64,000 bases of DNA from CAYYYW01 sp964476245 (lineage in GTDB: Bacteria > Patescibacteriota > Microgenomatia > UBA1406 > HO2-37-13b): NCBI GenBank assembly GCA_964476245.1, contig CAYYYW010000003.1, positions 1-64,000 on the forward strand. Reading direction: 5' to 3'. The notes under the pieces were generated by a model. That model saw nothing but the letters and a program-made list of their open reading frames with translations, was not told the DNA's origin and did not search any database. Positions 43,523-52,204 of the stretch are shown here, in pieces; the stretch's first letter is position 1, and each line of letters opens with the position of its first letter. Made by a program: the position numbers and the translations under genes.

Positions 43523-44185
43523 ATGAAGAAAAACGTTTCACCTACTCAAAAAATCTTGAATATTTGGGCAATAATTTTGATTGTTTGGAGTGTCTATCGA
43601 ACAAAATTTTTCCTGCCTGAATGGTTTGATGAATTTATCGCCAAACCGTTGGTTTTTGTCTTACCGGTCTATCTTTATATCAAAAAAGTAGAAAAAAAAG
43701 ATTTTTTCTCCTCAATTTTATTAACAACAAAAAATATCTTTAAAGATGTTTATTTGGCTCTCATTGTTGGCTTTGTTTTTGCTTTATCAGCCTTTTTCTC
43801 AAACTACGTAAAACATGGTAGTTTTTTATTGGCAACAACCATTATTTATTCAACTTCCCAAAAATTATCTACATATTTTTTTATCGCTTTGGCGACCGGG
43901 TTTTCAGAAGAAATTCTTTCCCGGGGTTTCATATTAAAAAGGCTTTATGAAGACTCAGGCAATATTTATACCTCTTCTTTTGTCAGCAGTATTTTGTTCT
44001 TTATCCTTCATATACCGATCCTTTTTACCAACATAAAACTTACCGGTGGTTTACTTTTGTTTTTTATGGGGACTGATTTAATCCTCAGCTTAGCCAACTC
44101 TTTTATTTTTTTGGAAAGAAAAAGCCTAATTCTTCCTATTCTTGTACATGCTTTTTATAATTTAGCTATTGTTTTATACGTTTAA
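43523..44185 (+). CDS. CPBP-family intramembrane metalloprotease
   Basis: This is a membrane protease of the CPBP/Rce1 group, 220 residues and about seven helices. The glutamate motif EEILSRGF (Glu129, Glu130, Arg134) and the His in ILHIPILF (His163) mark the active site. LPILVHAFYNL near the C-terminus supplies a further conserved His. It may cut membrane peptides or protect against bacteriocin-like molecules. It follows the DPM/GtrA gene by 45 bases and is closed by a hairpin at 44190-44229. Confidence 0.88.
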   Translation: MKKNVSPTQKILNIWAIILIVWSVYRTKFFLPEWFDEFIAKPLVFVLPVYLYIKKVEKKDFFSSILLTTKNIFKDVYLALIVGFVFALSAFFSNYVKHGSFLLATTIIYSTSQKLSTYFFIALATGFSEEILSRGFILKRLYEDSGNIYTSSFVSSILFFILHIPILFTNIKLTGGLLLFFMGTDLILSLANSFIFLERKSLILPILVHAFYNLAIVLYV

Positions 44186-44189
44186 TATC

Positions 44190-44229
44190 AAATCCGCTAG
44201 ATCAAAATGCGAAAAATGCGGATTTTTTG
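44190..44229 (+). terminator. Terminator-like hairpin after the CPBP gene
   Basis: AAATCCGC (44190-44197) and GCGGATTT (44218-44225) pair across a 20-base loop, and a T-run continues to 44228. It lies five bases after the stop codon. The remaining bases up to the opposite-strand gene contain no ORF worth reporting. Confidence 0.6.
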
Positions 44230-44354
44230 TTCGGCCACTTGCGACGAAGCGCTCGTGCTATGCTTCCCAACTTTCTCGCATTGGCAGGTAACAAAAAAGA
44301 CGCGTTTGAGCATAAGAACTATTCGACAGGATTTGATACAATTTTCGGAGGACG

Positions 44355-45971
44355 TCAGACACCTTCATATATCCAAAAAATTTCCTCGTTGCCAATTTTT
44401 ATTTTCTTAATTTTTGCCTGATCTAATCCTAAATCATTAAACTGGTCAGGAAAACCAATAAAAGCTGTTTTTTTTAAGTTCTTGTCAAATTTAAATTTGA
44501 AGTAAAATTTATCAAAATGCTCCACTTGCCCAAATCCATACTGATCCGGCGCTGAAATTTTTGCTTGCTTTTGATATTTAACCGGATCGTAAGAAAGATA
44601 ATAAAGAATAAAAATATAAGGCTGGCCATATCTGTCAGTAATATAAAAATTATTAAATCGACCGTAGTTTTGTTTAACGTAATTGGCTAATTCTTTATAA
44701 CCGCATTGCCAAGCTCTCACCACCCACGCTCTTTTTGGATAATGATTAAAATAAATGTCCCAGTTGTTTAATAAATAAAAGAAGAAGATTAAACCAATAA
44801 TTGTCAGTGTTAATGTCTTAAACTCGGTTTTTTTAATTGCTGATAAAAAGTAAAAAAATCCGTAGGAGACAGAAAATATCATTGGAAAAATCATAAAGTA
44901 ATTCCTTGTTAAGGAATAATCTTGCCAGGTTAAAGCGTTGCCTATCGGAGAAATAAGGAAAAGAAAGAAAATAAGATAACGATATTTTTCCTTATTTTTA
45001 AATAAGTAATATATCCCGATAAAGAAAAAAATGTATTCTATCGGAGTAATTACGCCTAAATTTTGAAAGCCAAAACGCGGGTTTTTATCACCCCAGGTAA
45101 GAAAAAACTCCGGTGAAAGTTGAGAAAAATAACGGTTGGATATTTCTCGAATCGCTTCCGTACCCTTATTGTGAAATATTCTTAACGGATGCTCTCCTAA
45201 ATATTCATTAAGACGTAACTGAAAACCGATATTTTTGAAAAAAAGCAAATTGTTTAATCGATTAACCCCGTAGCGCGCATCAATAAAAAAAGGAAAAATA
45301 AGAACAAATAGAATAATACCCATTGTCAGGGTTTTATTTTTAAAACAAATTTTTCTTTTTGATCGATACAAAATTACTATTTGATACAAAATAATAAAGA
45401 TCAAAAAAATCCTACCCGTATGATAAGAAAAAATTGCTAACAAAAGAGAAGCGTTAGTCAATAAAAAATCAAAAAACCTCAATTTTTTATTAAACTTGAT
45501 TAAAAAATAAATTGATAAAAGCGTAAAAAAGGCGCACAATGCTCCTTCATGGGCATGTCTTGATAAAATATAGATCCATGGCGAAACAGAAGTTAAGAAT
45601 GAAGCAATTAGAGCAATTTTCTGGTCATTAAATATTTCTTTGACTACAAGATACATTAACGGCACTAAAAGTATTCCGATGATTAGGTTTAAGAACCTGA
45701 TCGAAAAATCATTTAAGCCAAATATTTTAATAAACGGCACTGATAAATAAACATAAAGAGGAAGTTTATAATCTTCAAATGATCTAAATCGAAGCGGCAA
45801 AAAATTTCCATATTCATCTCTGCCTGTTTTTAAAATAGAATAGGCATTGTAGCCATGGGCCGCCTCATCAGCGTTAAGACAAGGTGGAACCTGATTAATT
45901 TTATAAAGATGGAAAACTAAAGAAATTAATAAAAATAGAGCAAGAAGAATAATTAAAGTTCTTTTGTTCAT
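44355..45971 (-). CDS. GT-C membrane glycosyltransferase (PMT/ArnT-like)
   Basis: This polytopic GT-C enzyme of 538 residues probably transfers a sugar from a polyprenyl-phosphate donor outside the membrane. Hallmarks are LNADEAAHGYNAYSILKTGRDEYG at the first outside loop (acidic catalytic pair), then SFEDYKLPLYVYLSVPFIKIFGL, about 11 helices and a soluble C-terminal domain of about 100 residues. The order of loops matches PMT_2-type proteins. Its start lies after a TACAAT-like box. It precedes no gene tightly, so it is probably a single transcription unit. The acceptor is unknown. Confidence 0.85.
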   Translation of the reverse strand: MNKRTLIILLALFLLISLVFHLYKINQVPPCLNADEAAHGYNAYSILKTGRDEYGNFLPLRFRSFEDYKLPLYVYLSVPFIKIFGLNDFSIRFLNLIIGILLVPLMYLVVKEIFNDQKIALIASFLTSVSPWIYILSRHAHEGALCAFFTLLSIYFLIKFNKKLRFFDFLLTNASLLLAIFSYHTGRIFLIFIILYQIVILYRSKRKICFKNKTLTMGIILFVLIFPFFIDARYGVNRLNNLLFFKNIGFQLRLNEYLGEHPLRIFHNKGTEAIREISNRYFSQLSPEFFLTWGDKNPRFGFQNLGVITPIEYIFFFIGIYYLFKNKEKYRYLIFFLFLISPIGNALTWQDYSLTRNYFMIFPMIFSVSYGFFYFLSAIKKTEFKTLTLTIIGLIFFFYLLNNWDIYFNHYPKRAWVVRAWQCGYKELANYVKQNYGRFNNFYITDRYGQPYIFILYYLSYDPVKYQKQAKISAPDQYGFGQVEHFDKFYFKFKFDKNLKKTAFIGFPDQFNDLGLDQAKIKKIKIGNEEIFWIYEGV

Positions 45972-45975
45972 AAAT

Positions 45976-46872
45976 TTAGCTAAACAATTGTAACACGTGT
46001 CTGTCTGATACTTTAAATCTTTCCGTTGCTGTCTTCCTTTGTCTTATAATTTTTCCAAGACATTTTATGGCTCTAAAAAATCCAGCATAAAATTCTTTTT
46101 CACCTTTTAATAAAAAATAAACTAAGTTATACGGCAAAAAAAATAAATGAGATAAAAATAAACTCCAATCAGTAATGTTCTTCCAAATAAAAATTAATTG
46201 ATTGCGATAAGCAATGGTTTTTACCATTGGTTTTTCAAAATATTTACCAATAGTTGATTCATGCTGATGGTCAACCTTGATATTGGGATCAAACACCACC
46301 GGCCACCCTCTTTTATAAGCCCGATAAGAAAGATCAATGTCTTCCCAATAAAAAGGAGAGTAAAGAGAGTCAAAACCCCTAAGCGCTAAAAATTTTTCTT
46401 TATCAATAATGGCTGCGCCACCCTCTGCCCAAGCATTGCTCCCAAAGGTTAAATTGTTTGCTTTAGCATGATAAAGCATTCCCCCTCGCCAATATATCCT
46501 ATTTTTGCCAACAATTAAGTTGTTTTTTTCCTTCTGGGCGAAGGAAACGGCAAAGAGCAAAGAATCTTTATTAAAATGTTTTAGAGTAAACTTATAACTT
46601 TCGTCATTTAAAACAACATCATTATTTAAAAGCATAACGTATTTGTATTTCGCTTTTTTAACCCCTATGTTAACGCTTTGACCAAAACCTAAATTAACTT
46701 TGTTTTCAACTAAAATGATAGTAGAAAATTTTCCTACATCGTTTTTTAAGCTTTTGCTAGGATCGTCATTGACAACAATAACTTCGCACTCTTTCAAAAA
46801 TGACAAGTTGTGACTCAAATTTTTTAAAAAAATATCTTTATTTCGATAAGTGGGGATAACGACAGATATCAT
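45976..46872 (-). CDS. GT2 glycosyltransferase
   Basis: This is a rhamnosyl- or galactosyltransferase-like GT2 of 298 residues. Motifs are VVIPTYRNKDIFLKNL, VVNDDPSK, NLGFGQSVNIGV, MLLNNDVVL (DxD-equivalent) and FYWEDIDLSYRAYKRGWPV, the usual acidic ED motif of this group. The C-terminal part is basic and amphipathic (FRAIKCLGKIIRQRKTATERF), fitting peripheral membrane binding. It overlaps the GT4 gene upstream by four bases, so these two and the GT2 further up are co-transcribed. Confidence 0.9.
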   Translation of the reverse strand: MISVVIPTYRNKDIFLKNLSHNLSFLKECEVIVVNDDPSKSLKNDVGKFSTIILVENKVNLGFGQSVNIGVKKAKYKYVMLLNNDVVLNDESYKFTLKHFNKDSLLFAVSFAQKEKNNLIVGKNRIYWRGGMLYHAKANNLTFGSNAWAEGGAAIIDKEKFLALRGFDSLYSPFYWEDIDLSYRAYKRGWPVVFDPNIKVDHQHESTIGKYFEKPMVKTIAYRNQLIFIWKNITDWSLFLSHLFFLPYNLVYFLLKGEKEFYAGFFRAIKCLGKIIRQRKTATERFKVSDRHVLQLFS

Positions 46873-47963
46873 ATCATGACTTCTTTTAGCCTTTTTTTGA
46901 AAATTTCATAACTAAAATTTTCTTGAATGTATTTTTTAGCATTTGCGGTAATTTTATTTTTTTTATTTTCGTCTTGATAAATTGCTGCTGTTTTGTCAAT
47001 TAAACCTTCTAAATTTTCATACAAAAACCCGGTGACTCCATTTTTTATTACTTCTTTTGGCCCGCCGGAGTTGTGACAAAACGTAACACACCCTGAAGCC
47101 ATTGCTTCAAGAGGGGCAATTCCCATATGCTCTACCAGCTCTGGATTTTTATCTTCGTTGACTTCGTAGCCGGCAGCATGCCAATAAAACATGGCTTTCT
47201 TATAGTATTCTATTAAAGTTTTATAAGAAACATTGGGTAAAAAAATAATATTTTTATTATCTTGAGCCATTAATTTCAATTTGTTGAAAAAGGCCTTATC
47301 TTCTTCCTGCAATCCGCCAACTAAATATAGTTTAAAATCTTTGAACAGGTGATTTTTTTGTTGTATTTTTTTAAACGATTTTATAACAATATCTTGTCTT
47401 TTCGCATGAAGATGCCTAAAAAAACGGCCAACGGTTAAAATTATTTTATCTTTTTTAATCCTTTCTTTTCCTAAATTAATAAAATCATTGTCTAAAAATG
47501 GATAGATTAATTTCGATTTTTTGTTCGTCCAGTTATCAATATGATATTTTGTAAATTTTGAGTGGGTAATAAAATTAAAATTATTCAACTTTAATTGATT
47601 AATAAAACTCATCTGATATAGTTTTTTATTAGGAACCATGGCGTAGACATAGTTGTTTCTGGCTAAAGAATAAAAATAACTACCATTGGTAATGTAGAAA
47701 AAATAATCAAATTCTTTAGTTTTTATTGTTTTCAGAATAAAATTTTTATGAATTAAGAAATTGGGAATTATTCTTATGTTTGAAAAGGATAAATTAAGAC
47801 GGTTTTTAATCTCATCTTCTATTCGCGGTTTATCCCAAAGAAGATAAACTTGAAAACCCAACTCGTCAAAGACTTTGGCGATGGATAAAATATATTTCTC
47901 TCCTCCCCCTAAAATGTCAAGGTATGGATCATAAATCGCAATCTTTTTGAAGGTATTTCTCAT
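46869..47963 (-). CDS. GT4 glycosyltransferase
   Basis: This is a GT-B fold glycosyltransferase of family 4. The start MRNTFKKIAIYDPYLDILGGGEKY is typical of the acceptor-domain glycine loop. The second domain has ILTVGRFFRHLHAKRQDIVI and the donor-binding WHAAGYEV, GIAPLEAMASGC with the E-x7-E type motif. I choose ATG 47963; a TTG at 48014 is also open, directly after a TATAAT box, and would extend the protein by 17 residues. The gene overlaps the end of the upstream GT2 by 35 bases and the next GT2 by 4. Confidence 0.88.
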   Translation of the reverse strand: MRNTFKKIAIYDPYLDILGGGEKYILSIAKVFDELGFQVYLLWDKPRIEDEIKNRLNLSFSNIRIIPNFLIHKNFILKTIKTKEFDYFFYITNGSYFYSLARNNYVYAMVPNKKLYQMSFINQLKLNNFNFITHSKFTKYHIDNWTNKKSKLIYPFLDNDFINLGKERIKKDKIILTVGRFFRHLHAKRQDIVIKSFKKIQQKNHLFKDFKLYLVGGLQEEDKAFFNKLKLMAQDNKNIIFLPNVSYKTLIEYYKKAMFYWHAAGYEVNEDKNPELVEHMGIAPLEAMASGCVTFCHNSGGPKEVIKNGVTGFLYENLEGLIDKTAAIYQDENKKNKITANAKKYIQENFSYEIFKKRLKEVMI

Positions 47964-48771
47964 ATAAAAAAATGTAGGTAATCGTTTTTGAAAATGCTTG
48001 ATAGATTGATTCAATTATACCAAAGCTTCCGTCTAAAAAGCCGAGGCTTTTAAACAGTCGGCGAAATAATTCACCAGTAAATTTTCTAAGAAATGTTAAG
48101 ATAGAAACGGGTTTTTTTGCCTTAGATAATAAATCTGCTTCTATGCTTTCAAAGACGACCGTTTTATTAACCATGGTTTCAAAATTGCCATGGAAAAAAT
48201 GAACCAGAGGATTTTTTAGATAACCGCAATCTCCTTTAATTGCTGGCGTTGAATGAATCTCTTTTGGCCAATCAATAAAAGCTTCTTTTTTAATAAGTCT
48301 TATTTGATAATCCGGCCACCAGCCACCATATTTTAACCATTTTAATTTGCCAAAGATATTTTTCCGAGGAATTTTGTAATGTGTCATTCTGGCTTGACGG
48401 GTTACAGTACTGTACTCGTCTTGTCCAGAATCTGATTCTGGAGTCCCCCGCCACGGCGGGGTCCTCAGAATGACGTCTATTTCTTTTGCTAATTCCGGCG
48501 TGATCCTTTCATCGGCGTCCAAAATAAAAACCCATTCTGATTCAGCCTTTTCAATCCCAAATTTCCTCGCCGGCTCGACATAGTTAGTTTTGGGAAAGGT
48601 ATAGACCTCAGCCCCAAGCCCTTTTACTATGTCTTCTGTATCGTCCCTGCTCTCCATGTCAATCACAATAATGCTCTGGCTCAATAATTCAGCGCTTTTT
48701 ACACATTCTTCAATGTTGTTTTGCTCGTTAAAGGTATAAATTATTACGGTAATAGGGTAGTCTTTACTCAT
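47929..48771 (-). CDS. WaaE-like GT2 glycosyltransferase with 31-codon palindromic insert
   Basis: This is a GT2 enzyme of the WaaE/KdtX-like group. It has VIIYTFNEQNNIEECVKSAE, VIDMESRDDT, FILDADERITPELAKEI (DxD-type), PRKNIFGKLKWLKYGGWWPDYQIRL and FHGNFETMVNKT. Between ELAKEI and THYKIPRK, where relatives run on after only a few residues, there is a segment of about 31 residues (starting DVILRTPPWRG, ending VTRQARM). It is encoded by a REP-like palindrome (48383-48474). The frame is kept and everything after it matches the family, so the protein may still fold, with the insert as a surface loop. It starts a three-gene operon with the GT4 and GT2 downstream. Confidence 0.88.
   Translation of the reverse strand: MSKDYPITVIIYTFNEQNNIEECVKSAELLSQSIIVIDMESRDDTEDIVKGLGAEVYTFPKTNYVEPARKFGIEKAESEWVFILDADERITPELAKEIDVILRTPPWRGTPESDSGQDEYSTVTRQARMTHYKIPRKNIFGKLKWLKYGGWWPDYQIRLIKKEAFIDWPKEIHSTPAIKGDCGYLKNPLVHFFHGNFETMVNKTVVFESIEADLLSKAKKPVSILTFLRKFTGELFRRLFKSLGFLDGSFGIIESIYQAFSKTITYIFLYEKYLQKDCDL
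48383..48474. mobile_element. REP-like palindromic element inserted in frame in a GT2 gene
   Basis: The ends GTCATTCTG (48383-48391) and CAGAATGAC (48466-48474) are perfectly complementary. Inside lie hairpins CCAGAAT/ATTCTGG and CCCCGCC/GGCGGGG (around 48425-48461). The ends match those of the 82-bp palindrome at 10681-10762 (TGTCATTC...). It contributes 31 codons without a stop. The mode of spread resembles Rickettsia palindromic elements in genes. Confidence 0.82.
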
Positions 48772-48795
48772 TTTTTATAAGTAATGTTTTTATTT

Positions 48796-48915
48796 ATAGT
48801 GAAGCTCCACGGGCTTACACCCGACGGTATCTTCACATGTAGGATTTCGCTGTGGAGCGAAACCCTGTACCGAAGGCCATTCATCCACGCTCTTACGAGC
48901 ATGACCTTCTGGTAC
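48796..48915. repeat. Cluster of hairpin repeats between diverging glycosyltransferase genes
   Basis: Hairpins follow one another: CGGG-CTTACA-CCCG (48810-48823), TTTCGCT/AGCGAAA (48845-48862) and a larger one GTACC...GGTAC with inner AGG/CCT (48867-48915). The first, with its flank GAAGCTCCACGGG, is the near-complement of the tail of the gene at 59239-61044 (ACGGGTGTAAACCCGT, then AAAGCTTC). The remainder of 48772-49067 has only a TATAAT-like promoter near 49031. Confidence 0.65.
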
Positions 48916-49067
48916 ATGGATAAATTTTTAAGCTTGACCTGTTATAATTTTACTACAAAAAAAACGTGAAGAAACCAGAAGTTATAAGGTTCAAAATTTG
49001 TCTGGTGAAAAGATTAAGTTAATAAAGAGGTATAATTATCAAATAAAATACGACTAATAAATTTTTT

Positions 49068-50588
49068 ATGAAAAAAGTAATTAAAATCGGACTTATTTTA
49101 TTAACTTTCGCAAGTATCTTATTAGGTTCTTGGTATATTCTAAAGGGAGATATTATTTTTCACACAGACATTGCCAGAGATTTTCTTTTACTCAATGAAC
49201 TTTCTATTAAAAAAACTGTCCTGGTCGGACCAAGAGCTGATTGGAAAGGATTGTTTCACGGACCTCTATGGTTATATTTTAATCTTCCGGCCTATATAAT
49301 CGGCAAAGGAAATCCAGTAATTGTAGGATGGTTTTGGGTTATCGCTACGCTTACTTTTTCCTCTATTTACTTTTTGATTGTTAAAAAATTATTTGACTCG
49401 ATTACAGCCTATTTATATGTAGCCTTGTTTCTTCTTATTATCGCACCCTTCATGAATCAATTCTATAATCCAATAGGGACATTATTAATGATGCCTTTAT
49501 TTTTTTATACAGCCATTCAATATCATAAGACTAGAAAAATTTTGTATATCCTGTTGCATCTACTGATCGCGGGCCTGACGATCCAATTTCAATTAGCGGT
49601 TGGTATTCCTCTTCTAATATTATCTACGGCATTTCTTTTATATGACATTTTGAAAAACAAAAAATTCAATCATTTTTTCGGATTTCTAATTTTGATTTTA
49701 CCACTATCTACTTTCATTCTTTTTGACATAAGGCATAATTTCTTGCAATTGAACGGCATTGTAAGTCACTTCTCCGGCAAAGAGAAATTTTTCAGTTTTG
49801 ATATGTTAACTAAAATGTCAAATCGTGTTGAAACGGCCATCAAGGACGGACTAGGATTTTTTCCCGGTGGTTTTTCCGTTTTTAATGTAATAATCAACTA
49901 TTTTCTTGTTCTTGGCATCTTTAAAACACTTAGTCGTAAAAACAAAGAGGCTAAAGTTCCATATTATTTTTTTCTTTATTATTATATTGGCTTTTATTTA
50001 ATATCGCTTATTCATCATGGTTTGCTCTTAATCCATTACATTCTACCGTTAATATCCTTACCTCTTCTTGTTTTTTCCTCTCTCTATAAATATTCGAATA
50101 AAAAATTATTTGCAGTCCTATATATTTTTATCGTGGTTTTGAATCTTTACACTGGAATTAAATTATTAAAGGGATCTTCCCAATTCATTGGAAAAAACAA
50201 AGGTTCATGGAAATTTTTGCGTAATGTAGCAGAAAATGTCTATAAAAATGCCGACGGTAAGGATTTTGGAGTTTATATTTACGCGCCTGATGTATATGCT
50301 TATGCGCCAAAATACGCTGTGCTTTACGGACAAACTTTGTTTCCAAATAAAAAGATGCATTATAGCAAAAAAATGAAAGAAACATTTCTTGTATATGAAC
50401 CACCACCACCAGATAAACCTTGGTTCAACGATATCGGCTGGAAAACTGGTCAGGTAAGGATTGACACCAATCCGATAAAAGTAATAAATTTCCCAAATGG
50501 ATATAGAATAGAAAAATATGTGCTAACTGACGATCAAATAAAAATCCCTTCAGATTCGTTGTTGGACGATTGGATATCGCAGAGATAA
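49068..50588 (+). CDS. GT-C membrane glycosyltransferase-like protein
   Basis: This 506-residue protein has about 10-11 helices and an N-terminal outside loop with FHTDIARDFLLLNELSIKK, in which the acidic residues sit where GT-C enzymes carry their catalytic Asp. It is followed by FHGPLWLYFNLPAYIIGKGNP, similar to the second outside loop of PMT/RgtABCD-like proteins. The C-terminal 110 residues are soluble (KDFGVYIYAPDVYAYAPKYAVLYG). It probably adds a lipid-linked sugar to a surface glycan or protein. It reads away from the preceding GT operon. Confidence 0.82.
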   Translation: MKKVIKIGLILLTFASILLGSWYILKGDIIFHTDIARDFLLLNELSIKKTVLVGPRADWKGLFHGPLWLYFNLPAYIIGKGNPVIVGWFWVIATLTFSSIYFLIVKKLFDSITAYLYVALFLLIIAPFMNQFYNPIGTLLMMPLFFYTAIQYHKTRKILYILLHLLIAGLTIQFQLAVGIPLLILSTAFLLYDILKNKKFNHFFGFLILILPLSTFILFDIRHNFLQLNGIVSHFSGKEKFFSFDMLTKMSNRVETAIKDGLGFFPGGFSVFNVIINYFLVLGIFKTLSRKNKEAKVPYYFFLYYYIGFYLISLIHHGLLLIHYILPLISLPLLVFSSLYKYSNKKLFAVLYIFIVVLNLYTGIKLLKGSSQFIGKNKGSWKFLRNVAENVYKNADGKDFGVYIYAPDVYAYAPKYAVLYGQTLFPNKKMHYSKKMKETFLVYEPPPPDKPWFNDIGWKTGQVRIDTNPIKVINFPNGYRIEKYVLTDDQIKIPSDSLLDDWISQR

Positions 50589-50887
50589 ATCCTTATTGAT
50601 CTATACAGGAATTATCCCTCTCCTATTTTTATTTAATTTGAAGGTGGATCAATTATTTCACAACTTAACCTCTTTTTTGCCGGCTTACTTTTTTCTTATT
50701 ATCCGTATATTAGATTTGGTGGGTGGGATAATATTGAGAAAGTTAACATGAAACATAATATAATCATTATTTTCTTAGTATTAAACGTGGCGTTTTTGTT
50801 AGTCGGAGTCGTAAAACGCAAACCAATCCAATGAAACTCCAGACAGCTCAATACCGTTCGTAAAACAATGGTAATATAATTACTAGC
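50589..50887 (+). pseudogene. Possible remnant of a membrane-protein gene
   Basis: No intact gene is seen, but two overlapping frames read as membrane protein. One gives SLLIYTGIIPLLFLFNLKV and onward up to a stop near 50750. The other gives QLNLFFAGLLFSYYPYIRF and, after GGWDNIEKVN, MKHNIIIIFLVLNVAFLLVG before a TGA at about 50832-50834. This looks like a frameshifted C-terminal fragment of a lost GT-C-like gene. The next gene's TATAAT lies at 50875-50880. Confidence 0.35.
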
Positions 50888-52204
50888 ATGAACAAGAAAT
50901 ATTTTTTACTTGGATTTATCGGAAAATTTATAACTACTTATTTTGTTTTAGTATCTGTTTTTCTCATTACTGTAATTGCGGCATGTACAATCCCATCTTC
51001 CTTACTCAAACAAAATATAGGAAAAACTCTTAATACCTTAAAAAAAGAAGGAAGCTATCCAAGTTTTGGCATTCCTTGGCGTCAAATTGTACTTGATAAT
51101 TTTACTGATACCTTGATGCTTAATACTGTATACTCTGTTGATTCAAAAAATCCTCTTAAGTCAGCTCTTGTTAATATTAGACATGATGGGAATGTTGATA
51201 GTATCAACCAAATATCTAATCTGGAGAAATTATATTTTAATAAGGATATACAACAAGTTGGCTACGAAAGATACTGGCATGGCTATTTAATCTATTTGAG
51301 ACCCTTACTTGCTATTGTTTCTTATTCTGGAATTAGGATTTTTATTACATTATTGCTTTATTCCAGCTTTATTTTTTTTATATATCTTTCTTGGAAAAAG
51401 TTAGGAAAAATAATAACAATAGCTTTCATATTAGGATTGATTTCAGTCGATTTCTTTTACCTTGGTCAATCTATGCAGTTTTCTAGTGTTTTTCTTATTG
51501 GTCTATTAGGAGGAATTTATATGATATTGACATATAAAAACCAGCATAGTTTATACATTCTGTTTTTTATCATCGGTGCTTTAACTTCATTTTTTGATTT
51601 ACTCACGGCACCATTGATTACTTTAGGAATGTTATTGATTATTGCAACAAGCTTAGAAAAGAAAAATAAAATAAGTATTTTTCTATATTGCCTATTATGG
51701 TCTATTGGTTATTTATTACTATGGTTTAGCAAATGGTTAATTGTACAAATATTATTCACTCCTGGTGCGATAGTAGCTGCTTTTAATCAAATAATTGATC
51801 GGACAGTAAATCGAGCTGACGCTAATTTTAGCCATCTCAATGCGGTAAAACTTAACTTTTTTCAACTTATCGGATATAATCGTGTTAATAAAATTATTAT
51901 CCTATTTATATTTATTGTTTCTTCAATATTTTTCATAAGATATTTTGCATTTAAAAAAGAAAAAATCAACAAAGTTATAACATGGATTTTAATTGGTATT
52001 ATTCCATACCTCTGGTATTTAATTGCGGCTAATCATTCATACCTTCATGTCTGGTATACATATCGTAATCAGTTTATGAGTGTTGTGTGTTTATTTCTAG
52101 TTGCAGTAGAGTTTATTGATTGGTCGTATGTAAGGAGAGACTTAAAATCTATCGGAAAAAATATTTCGTTTTATGAACTTGCATCGAAAAACCATAAGAA
52201 CTGA
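50888..52204 (+). CDS. Polytopic membrane protein, unknown
   Basis: This 438-residue protein has about nine to ten predicted helices and an outside loop of about 100 residues after helix 1 (PSSLLKQNIGKTLNTLKKEG, later WHGYLIYLRPLLA). The pattern HGYLIYLRPLL followed by FDLLTAPLITLGMLL recurs in membrane proteins of polysaccharide clusters that I cannot name. It lacks the usual acidic GT-C start motif. TATAAT at 50875-50880 is seven bases before the ATG. Its last 63 bases overlap the converging GT2 gene. A role in surface glycan assembly is inferred from location. Confidence 0.75.
   Translation: MNKKYFLLGFIGKFITTYFVLVSVFLITVIAACTIPSSLLKQNIGKTLNTLKKEGSYPSFGIPWRQIVLDNFTDTLMLNTVYSVDSKNPLKSALVNIRHDGNVDSINQISNLEKLYFNKDIQQVGYERYWHGYLIYLRPLLAIVSYSGIRIFITLLLYSSFIFFIYLSWKKLGKIITIAFILGLISVDFFYLGQSMQFSSVFLIGLLGGIYMILTYKNQHSLYILFFIIGALTSFFDLLTAPLITLGMLLIIATSLEKKNKISIFLYCLLWSIGYLLLWFSKWLIVQILFTPGAIVAAFNQIIDRTVNRADANFSHLNAVKLNFFQLIGYNRVNKIIILFIFIVSSIFFIRYFAFKKEKINKVITWILIGIIPYLWYLIAANHSYLHVWYTYRNQFMSVVCLFLVAVEFIDWSYVRRDLKSIGKNISFYELASKNHKN

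Noticed and set aside
44207..44421. Two short plus-strand frames after the CPBP gene
   Set aside because: They start in the terminator hairpin and overlap the end of a real minus-strand GT-C gene; composition is not protein-like.
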